A stretch of DNA of 24,626 bases from Larix sibirica. Lineage: Eukaryota; Streptophyta; Pinopsida; Pinales; Pinaceae. The position numbers were made by a program, and so were the translations under genes. Location: positions 16,860-41,485 of the forward strand of contig NWUY0300053264.1 of assembly GCA_004151065.3 (NCBI GenBank), given 5' to 3'. Within the stretch, counting starts at the first letter, position 1. Each line of letters starts with the position of its first letter. The notes beneath the pieces were generated by a model, which was not told the origin of the DNA, ran no database searches, and was given only the letters and a program-made list of their open reading frames with translations. Positions 18,305 through 24,626 of this stretch are shown here, one piece after another.

Positions 18305-18802
18305 TCACCCCCATAAAGTTGATAGTAGAGTTGATAAAAAACAAGGGGACCATGTGGTATGGGGGGGGTCTTGGTTCAAAACAATGGACCCTTCTCCTAT
18401 CCTAGCTCCTTGGTTTGCCATGGTGTCAGCCTCAACGTTGTTGTGCCTTAGAATGTGATAGAATTGGATCCTGGAGATATCACTAATGACAGAGACAATT
18501 CTTCTTTGAATTATGTTCAGATTCTTGTAATGGCCTTTTTGAATGTTTATCATTTTCTGGATAACAATCTTGGAGTCTCTGAGGATAGAATACCGTTCTA
18601 TGTACAAGGAGGCCATTATTTCTACCCCCTGGAGAAGGGTCGCCCATTCAGCTTGGTTGTTTGTTCTCCTTCCTAATACCCACGCATACTGGAATAACTT
18701 GTTACCTCCAGGGTCATAAATGACCCCTCCCGCACCTGCCATCCCCGGATTACCTTTCAACGCACCATCAAAGAAGAGAGCACACTGTGAATGCTTTTTC
18801 TT
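18305..18802 (-). pseudogene. RNase H domain of LINE copy A, catalytic residues kept
   Basis: An RNase H fold at the end of ORF2, as known in part of the plant L1 elements. All four acidic positions are visible: LFFDGALKGNPG (Asp, about 18765), TNNQAEWATLLQG (Glu, about 18660), YSILRDSKIVIQKM (Asp, about 18590) and ILRHNNVEADTMANQGA (Asp, about 18420). The frame is open from 18802 to the TGA at 18305. It is joined in frame to the zf-RVT region through one TAG at 18805-18803, where copy C has Trp. The plus frame 18455-18676 is a shadow. Confidence 0.92.
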
Positions 18803-19790
18803 CTACGCGTGAAAGTCATTTAGGGATAAATTAAGGGCCCAAAAAGGTCTTGGTGAGATTTTGGACTGAAGAGAGCTCAAAACTAATAATTTTGAGACCC
18901 ACAGAGATTCAAATGGGGAAAGAGTTTCCCATTGAGAGTGCCAACCCACGCAAGCCATGAATTCTTTTAACTGAGAAGTGATACTCCTTACCGTTTTGTT
19001 CACCTCTGAATGTTTTCGTTCAAAGATGTCCTTATTTCTTGTTAGCCAAATTTGTCGATTTATGTACTTTGGAAGAGCGTTCCAAAACTTGGCTAGGATT
19101 TTTTTATTAGTTGTGATCCTTAGATAGCGATGTCCCCACCCCTTGAAGAAGCCGCTTGTATGATTGGGGAGAGAAATATCAATTCTTAGGTCCTTTACCA
19201 TTTATGCCCATACTTGAAGCGTGAAACTGCAATTCAAAAACAGATATTGCAATTATTCTTCTTGCCTTTTAGAGAGGACGCATCTACTAGGACCTGCTAT
19301 TCCCCTTTTTCTTAGGTTCTCAGTAGTTAATATTTTCTGCAAAGTTAGAATCCAGGAAAAGGCACATAGTTTGGGAGGGCAATCACGATGCTAGACTCTC
19401 TTCCATTTCTGATCCATAAGGGGACCTGGGAAATTAGCTAGGATAAGCTTATAACCATCCTTCACTCTGTAGTAACCTCTTTCCCCCCATCCCCTCGGAT
19501 ATTTCTCCCTAAAATTCAGGGGGGGGATTCCATTGAGAGAAGAACGAAGTTCTTGAAAATTGCCACAAAGACTTGTGGGCAGATCAAGGGGTTTCCATCC
19601 CATCCGATACCCATTTTCGTCCCAAGATGAGAGATCGTGAAGTTTGACAATATTTTTCTCATGTAGCCACTGCTTTAGGCCACTAAGGGACTCATTTCTT
19701 TTCAGAGGAGGGTTTCCCAATATCCTGTCTTCCCATATATTGATTATTTTCCCACTTCCAGGGATCCAGTAAATATTCTCTAATTATAGA
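18803..19790 (-). pseudogene. zf-RVT region of ORF2, LINE copy A
   Basis: One frame runs from 19720 through RNase H, with in-frame stops only. Motifs: LNGIPPLNFREKYPRGWGER, YKLILANFPGPLMDQKWKRV, then LRKRGIAGPSRCVLSKRQEE (second Cys of C-X2-C is Ser), LQYLFLNCSFTLQVW (usual His is Tyr) and IWLTRNKDIFERKH. The stops after RQEE and after VWA coincide with a sense codon in copy C (GAA to TAA for the latter). The zinc site is probably destroyed by the Cys and His changes. Confidence 0.85.
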
Positions 19791-20340
19791 GACCGGGGAT
19801 TTGCAGAGATTCCATATTTTGGTACCCGCCCCTGTAAAGTCCTTGTCAATACATTGTAGCCTACTCTTTCTTATATATATTTTTAACTAAGATCTCCTTC
19901 CACCATTCGTTCTTACCTGTAAAAGGACTCCACAATATTTTGGCGCCCATGGTTATATTATTTAATCTGGGTTCTCTTATTGTCAGGCCCCCTTTATTTT
20001 TCTTAGATCTGACAGACTCCCACTTTACTAGATGGAATTTCTTTTCTCCATTTAGGCCTCCTTGCCATAAGAAATTTATGATTTCTTTGCTTATCTCACT
20101 CATTATTCCCATCAGAGCAAGGAACATGGAGCAAAGGTATATGGGAATGGATTTAAGCACCGACTTAATGAGAGTTACCCTTCCATCCAGGTTCAGCAAC
20201 TTGACCCCCCAGGACCGAACCTTGCTCTTGATTTTAGTTACTATCTCTCTCCATCCTTCATTACTGCCCTGCAGTGAGATAGGTATGCCCAAGTACTTGA
20301 AGGAGTTTCATTTCCTAACCACTTTGAAGTCCATAATCCT
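19791..20340 (-). pseudogene. RT thumb/connection, LINE copy A
   Basis: The 143-codon piece 19861-20292 reads GIPISLQGSNEGWREIVTKI, VRSWGVKLLNLDGRVTLIKS, LKSIPIYLCSMFLALMGIM, FLWQGGLNGEKKFHLVKWES and GGLTIREPRLNNITMGAKIL: a full, well-preserved LINE thumb. It is shifted in frame against the palm (G9 run at 20408-20416) and against zf-RVT (about two bases fewer than copy C near 19779-19783). The 147-codon plus frame at 19940-20383 is its antisense shadow. Confidence 0.88.
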
Positions 20341-21280
20341 AGAAATGATTGTGTTCATACTGTTGGTGCAATTCCAAGTGTAGATGCAACATTTCCTTTT
20401 GTCAATTCCCCCCCCCTAAGATGTCTAGGAAATCAGAAAGAGTTTTGGAGAAAAGATTGGTGACTTCCATGGTGGCCTTCCCCAGCAGAATGGTATCATC
20501 CGCGAATTGTGCGTGGTTGAATGGCCTTACTCCTCTTACAATATTTATCCCAGGGAGCTCACCAGATCTCACAAAGTTGTTTAATTTCCTGCTGAAGGCT
20601 TCCGCGGTGATAATGTAAAGGAAGGGAGATAATAGACACCCCTTCCGAAGGCCTCTTGTCACCTTAAAAAACCCAGTCAGTCTCCCATTGTAAAGAGGAG
20701 ATATCCATGGTCCTCCAATGCAGGACCTGATCCAATTTATAAAAGTAGAAGAAAAACCAAAAGCTTGTAAAACTTGAAAAAGAAAGCTATGTATTACTTT
20801 GTCGAAAGCATTGGCCAAATCTAGTTTGATAGCCATCCATTTTTCTTTCCTGTTGTAGCTTGAGTGTATAGCCTCTTAAACGACAATGATGTTGTCCGTT
20901 ATCTGTCTTCCCGACACAAACCCTCCTTGATTTTCCGAAACGAGTTTCAGAATAATCCTTTTTAACCTTCCTGAAATAATTTTAGTAAGGATTTTATAAG
21001 AAGCATTGCAGAGGGAGATATGGAGATACCTGTCCAAAGAGGATGGCTTCCTGTCTTTGGGGATGAGTGCAATGAAGGACGAGTTTGTTGCTCCTCCTAG
21101 TTTGTTCCTACCCATAGAACAATTCAACATTCTACATAGATCGTTTTTAATAATATGCCAGAAATGTCAATAGAAGATGATAGGAAATCCGTCCGGTCCA
21201 GGGGCTTTGTCCGGGTGCAAATACCAAATAGATTTTTTGACCTCTTCCTCCGTGATGATTTGGTTCAAGATCTCATTTTT
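20341..21280 (-). pseudogene. Reverse transcriptase of LINE copy A, FADD kept
   Basis: Motifs in order: FIALIPKDRKPSSLDRYLHI, LCNASYKILTKIISGRLKRI, ENQGGFVSGRQITDN (20876-21130); a stop near 20877; IKLDLANAFDKVIHSF (motif A), INWIRSCIGGPWISPLYNG, GFFKVTRGLRKGCLLSPFLY (motif B with Lys for Gln) and HAQFADDTILLG (motif C, about 20495-20506) in 20402-20836. Both parts are in one frame. The frame is lost after ILGGGN at a G9 run (20408-20416; six G in copies B and C). This is the only copy with the family-typical FADD. Confidence 0.92.
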
Positions 21281-21860
21281 TTTAATTGTTGACAAGCTTT
21301 GGAATGCCTGAGCAGAAAAAAATCAGAAAGCAACTCCACCGGTTCTTCGTCTTCCTTGTACAAAGTTTGGAAATAATTGAAAATTGCATTTTTGATCTGT
21401 AGCCCTGAGGTAATAACCCCTTCCTCTTCATTTTCCAACTCTAAAATGGTGTTTCATCTCATTCTTTCTTTATGTTGATTATGAAAGAATTTGGTATTCT
21501 GATCTCCAGCCTTAAGCCAAAGACTTCTGGACCTCATCCCCCATTCCTCCTCATCTTTCCTTTCATAATGATGCACTTTCTCCTGCAACTCATGTTCCCT
21601 TTTTATATGGGAATCGATTATTTCACCCTTCTCCATGAAGTCTTGAAGATCCTTAAGATCCCTTTGAGCAGTCGCCTTCAAGTGCCCAGTCAAGGGTTTA
21701 TTCTTGGCCCATTCCTTGAGAGCCATTTTCGTTGCCTTTAGTTTGGATTCCCAAATGAAACCAAGGGAACCATGAATAAATACCTTCCGTGCATTTGAGA
21801 CCAGATTTGACACTTCTTCTTCTCTTGTCCAAGATGAGAGAAATTTAAAAGGAAGAGGGC
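21281..21860 (-). pseudogene. EN-RT linker of ORF2, LINE copy A
   Basis: Open in 21454-21912 together with the end of the endonuclease. It shows FLSSWTREEEVSNLVSNARK, KLKATKMALKEWAKNKPL, LKDLQDFMEKGEIIDSHIKR and SRSLWLKAGDQNTKFFHNQH; the last is the conserved WLxxGDxNTKFFH of plant LINEs. Below 21454 the frame is lost before the SPGPDG-like start of the RT. Confidence 0.85.
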
Positions 21861-22577
21861 CTAGATTTAAGGGAAGAAGAAATTCCAACAAAATCGACCT
21901 ATGATCAGACACAACAGAGGTTTAGAGGAAGGGATAGAGGGGTTGTGTAATAGGAGACTGTTTACAAAAAATCTGTCAAGACGTGCTGCAATGTGGCCAG
22001 CCCCAACTCTTCGATTATTGCATGTAAATATGCCTTTTTTTGGTTTGATGTCTGTAATATCCCAAGAGGCCATCAAATCTTCGAGGTGTTCCCCAAAGGG
22101 ATCTCTTACCTTGGTACCTCCCCACCTTTCATCCCTCGATATTGTGGCATTGAAGTCTTTGACAACTATTGTTTTTAGATGAAGATTTTGTCTTCTGAGG
22201 TCCTCAAGCGAGAGCCAGAATTCAAGTTTCTTGTTGTATGTAGTGGGTCCATAAAAATTTAGTATTTTGAAATGCTTATCCTCTTCCTTATCTTCTAACT
22301 CAATCATTATCTAGTTAGAGTGGCTCCATTCAGCAATAAGTCTGAATCTGTTCTTATTCCACCATATGGATATTCCTCTAGAGTTCCTCGTAGCTCCTAC
22401 GGAGGCTCCGTCACTATTTTTCCATATTTTTCTCATACAAGTTAGGTTTTATTCTTCTGACATCTTAGTCTCCTGGAGTAAAAGGATGGGAAGGTTTTCA
22501 TTCTTGATTAAAAACTTCATAGCTTCCAATTTTGACTTACCTCCTAGTCCGTTGCAATTCTAGGAGACTACCTGCAT
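21861..22577 (-). pseudogene. APE-like endonuclease of LINE copy A, start of ORF2
   Basis: ORF2 starts at ATG 22577-22575: MQVVS, a TAG where Trp is expected, then NCNGLGGKSKLEAMKFL (usual SWNxxGLGG). Next come LLLQETKMSEE (QET kept), GISIWWNKNRFRLIAEW, SHSN followed by TAG (Trp in copies B and C), KILNFYGPTTYNKKLEFWLS, IVVKDFNATIS (usual GDFNA, Gly to Lys; Asp near 22155), GIFTCNNRRVG (Trp to Cys), ARLDRFFVNS and SDHRSILLEFLLP. A 7-base loss at about 21919-21920, seen against copies B and C, puts SDH in another frame. Confidence 0.9.
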
Positions 22578-22579
22578 TA
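22575..22579 (-). promoter_or_regulatory. TAATG stop-start overlap between ORF1 and ORF2, copy A
   Basis: The ORF1 frame ends with TAA at 22579-22577 and the ORF2 frame begins with ATG at 22577-22575, sharing one A. The two frames differ, so a fusion is excluded. It is the same arrangement as at 3649-3653 in copy E of the other group. Reinitiation at this site is inference. Confidence 0.65.
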
Positions 22580-23923
22580 TTTTTTGGTAAAGGGGCCGGA
22601 CTTGGCCTTCAGTTTCTCCCGTGCTATCTCTAATTTCTTGACTAGGGGTCTAATATGTCAATTGATACAGGTTTTCTTCCCTTCCACCTTTTCCTTTTCA
22701 TCCCACTCTTCTCTATGTGTTTTGTTTAGCTTTCTTCCCTTCTTTCCAACTGGCTCCTTTTCTTCTTCTTGGTAATCTCATGAGGACTCCTCTTGAGAGA
22801 TTTTAGATCTAGATCTGGTCACTGAACCAGATGCCTTTGATATGGTGCAATCCGACCTTACATCAATGAAGGTTTTTTTAGGAAAACAAGGAGCATAGTT
22901 CTCCTTCTGGGTTATATTTTCAAGCATCGGCTGTTCCTTTTCCTCTTGTTCCATAGATACTTCTCTTATTTCTCATTCTCCTTCGCGTCCATTTTCTTGT
23001 GTCTTGAGAACCTAGTATCTATTGTTAGTTCCCTTTGCATAGGAGGAATTAGGGTTTGAGTTTTGCTTCTCTTGAGGTGATGGGGCCACCGTTGGGGATG
23101 GCATTTTCCTTCCCTTTTTAGTTTCCCTATTCCCTTCTCTCTCTTCATCTTTGTCTTCCTCCCATTCCTTCCTTTTTGGACATCCTTTAGCGAAATGGTC
23201 GTATTCGTGACAAAATTTGCATTTAAAGGGTATCTGTTCATAATCAAATTTCTGGAGGTTATTCCATCCATCCATTGAGAGATTGATTTCCTTTGGTTGT
23301 CCTTTTTCCAGATAAACTTCCACACATACCCTGGCATAGGAAAATAGTGGGGACCTTGGTTCCACTCTCTCTATGAATTTCCCTAGAGCATTCCCTATCG
23401 ACCTCATATCTTCATCCCCCCAGCAATGCAAAGGAAGGTGGGGAAGTTTAACCCAAACTGGGACAACAGTTGGAATGTCCTTCTCAAGGTCAAAAGAAGC
23501 GTTTCACTGGTTCAAGTACATTCCTCTTGGTCCAAGGAAATAAGGGCCACTATGAAATATCAGGTCCCTATCTTCCTTATGTTCAAATAGAAAAATGAAA
23601 AATCCCTTTCCACAGAAGTTTTGAATGACTTCCCCTTTGATAAGTAGCCTCCAGTTTTTGTTCAACTAGACCTCGATCAATTTTGGCGATGGACACATGC
23701 CAGTGAAATTCCCAAACAAACCTTTCTCTGAGAGCACTATTATCTTGTGTTTAGAGAAAGAAGAGGTGAGTTTAACTTCTGGAACCGTAGTCTGCTTCAC
23801 AAAACATGAGTCTTGACTGGAACTGTCTTTTGGAACCGTTGCAGTAGCAAAAGAGATGGCTCTTCGATAGAGTTCATTAAGAGAAGGAAAGGCCCCCGAA
23901 TCTGACGCTAAAGGCACAGCCAT
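22577..23923 (-). pseudogene. ORF1 (DUF4283-like, zinc knuckle), LINE copy A
   Basis: ORF1 would be an RNA-binding protein of about 449 residues. From ATG 23923-23921 one frame reads to TAA 22579-22577 without a frameshift, but with six in-frame stops (ending at 23666, 23504, 23012, 22973, 22778 and 22658). Domain order: N-terminal region with LSEKGLFGNFTGMCPSP; the DUF4283-like part with FCGKGFFIFLFEHKEDRDLI, SGPYFLGPRGMYLN and VVPVWVKLPHLPLHCWGDED then IGNALGKFIE; an intact zinc knuckle CKFCHEYDHFAKGC (23180-23221, CX2CX4HX4C); then a Lys/Glu-rich tail. A 3-codon longer start at GTG 23932 is unlikely in a eukaryote. Antisense and overlapping frames (such as 22966-23337) are shadows. Confidence 0.9.
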
Positions 23924-24055
23924 GGAGGCCACCGAGACCCTGCAAGAAAACCCTCATGGAAACCCTAGAAACAGAGCACTTGGTCGACCACACTTGAGTG
24001 AGATCCAATTACCCACCACGCTCTTGAGTTTAACTGAACACTCCTAAACACATTT
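23924..24055 (-). other. Probable 5' untranslated region or flank of LINE copy A
   Basis: A short stretch upstream of the ORF1 start, with no long frame. The 5' boundary of the element cannot be placed because no second complete copy is in the window for comparison. Confidence 0.4.
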
Positions 24056-24439
24056 TCAATAATTACTAGAAAAATACTCCTCTCCCTCAAACATAACCTT
24101 TGCACTAGATGCAGGGTAACCCTTGCTACTTTCCACCTTCTGGACTAAGGGGCTAGGTTGTGGCTTGAAGGATGAAGGCGTAGGATCTAGAAGAGTTAAT
24201 TCATCTCCCTTAGCGTTTTTAGGAATATCACCACCATTGAATTTTGCATGCAGATCATGAGTTAATGAATGAACAAAACCTCCAACATTAAACCTAGGTT
24301 TCTTGACTTCCTGAGTGAGGGCATGTGAACCATACAAATCCACTCTTATAGAAAAATATAGAAGATAAAGTAAATCCCGATTGATGTAAGGTACCAACTC
24401 ATAATCAAGGGCTTCATCCTCTACATCCATCATGCTCAC
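24056..24439 (-). CDS. Unknown 127-codon frame
   Basis: I do not recognise this frame. It starts at ATG 24439 (MSMMDVEDEALDYELVPYIN), has a hydrophobic segment (RDLLYLLYFSIRVDLYGSHA), a middle part with FNVGGFVHSLTHDLHAKFNG, and a Pro/Ser-rich part (LLDPTPSSFKPQPSPLVQKV), ending near 24056. The composition and the Pro/Ser-rich tail would suit an ORF1-like protein of another LINE, but no DUF4283 or zinc-knuckle motif is visible. It may also be a chance frame; its expected random occurrence is not negligible at this AT content. Confidence 0.35.
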   Translation of the reverse strand: MSMMDVEDEALDYELVPYINRDLLYLLYFSIRVDLYGSHALTQEVKKPRFNVGGFVHSLTHDLHAKFNGGDIPKNAKGDELTLLDPTPSSFKPQPSPLVQKVESSKGYPASSAKVMFEGEEYFSSNY

Positions 24440-24626
24440 ATAACTAAACCTAACCTCATATTTGTCTCCACATGTTTTAGTTTTTAATGCGGCCGATAGA
24501 ATTGCACAGCCAAAACCTCACTGTAAAGGACACCGACCCAGGTGCCTATTTCTAACCAGCGACATTTTTCATAAAGGCCAAGATAGGGAGTACATTAGGC
24601 TTCAGATCCTCATACCCGTAGCCTTA
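24440..24626. other. No feature seen at the right edge
   Basis: Less than 200 bases with no domain, repeat or long frame recognised on either strand. Confidence 0.5.

Larger units (their letters stand above)
18158..23950 (-). mobile_element. LINE copy A (group 1), near full length
   Basis: The most complete element here: ORF1 (22577-23923), TAATG junction, ORF2 with endonuclease, linker, RT, thumb, zf-RVT and RNase H down to 18305, and possibly a C-terminal extension to 18158. ORF2 has at least four frameshifts and several stops; ORF1 has six stops but no frameshift. The RT active site, the four acidic residues of RNase H and the ORF1 zinc knuckle are kept, so this copy is probably the youngest in the window. 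No poly(A) tail or target-site duplication could be placed; the ends are estimates. Confidence 0.92.

Noticed and set aside
19940-20383. A 147-codon plus-strand frame
   Set aside because: It is antisense to the well-preserved RT thumb of copy A and matches no family; similar shadows recur opposite the same LINE regions in B and C.
1-23950. LTR retrotransposon or plant pararetrovirus as the source of RT and RNase H
   Set aside because: No LTRs, protease, integrase or coat motifs are visible. The order endonuclease, RT, zf-RVT, RNase H and the LINE-type RT motifs are those of non-LTR elements.

Overview
This window is repeat-rich nuclear DNA of a land plant, from a draft assembly. No intact host gene, rRNA, tRNA or CRISPR array is visible. 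The plant call rests on a domain set typical of plant L1-type LINEs: an ORF1 with a DUF4283-like fold and a CX2CX4HX4C zinc knuckle, then an ORF2 with endonuclease (EN), reverse transcriptase (RT), zf-RVT region and RNase H. A seed plant with a large genome is plausible, but the species cannot be fixed from this sequence.

Layout. At least five decayed LINE copies, all on the minus strand, fill almost the whole window; 5' to 3' of each copy runs from high to low coordinates. They form two related groups. Group 1 holds copy A (about 18158-23950, nearly complete), copy B (15563-17674, EN to RT only, bounded by a single N on each side) and copy C (11852-15561, EN to the start of RNase H, running into an 868-base gap). 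Group 2 holds copy D (5328-10705, ORF1 to the end of RNase H) and copy E (1-4470, from the ORF1 zinc knuckle to RNase H, cut by the window edge). An AT-rich spacer (about 4471-5327) separates E from D. A long open coiled-coil frame (17676-18230) lies between the 3' end of A and the N that starts B. A 127-codon frame of unknown nature lies at 24056-24439.

State of the elements. None could be active as written: all carry stops and frameshifts. Copy A keeps the RT active-site pair (FADD), all four RNase H acidic residues and an intact zinc knuckle. B has FTDD. In C the RT pair is broken (FVND), D has lost one Asp, and E has lost the whole middle of the RT. Many stops in A are TGG to TAG changes that can be polarised against B or C.

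Most interesting points. (1) In both groups ORF1 and ORF2 meet at a TAATG stop-start overlap (22575-22579 in A, 3649-3653 in E), the arrangement used for translational coupling in the insect LINE SART1. (2) The coiled-coil frame at 17676-18230 is open for about 185 codons among heavily broken neighbours and overlaps a possible C-terminal extension of the copy A ORF2. (3) In copy E a perfect 35-bp tandem duplication sits exactly where about 400 bp of RT is missing. (4) Single-N joins suggest that the B/C arrangement may be partly an assembly product.
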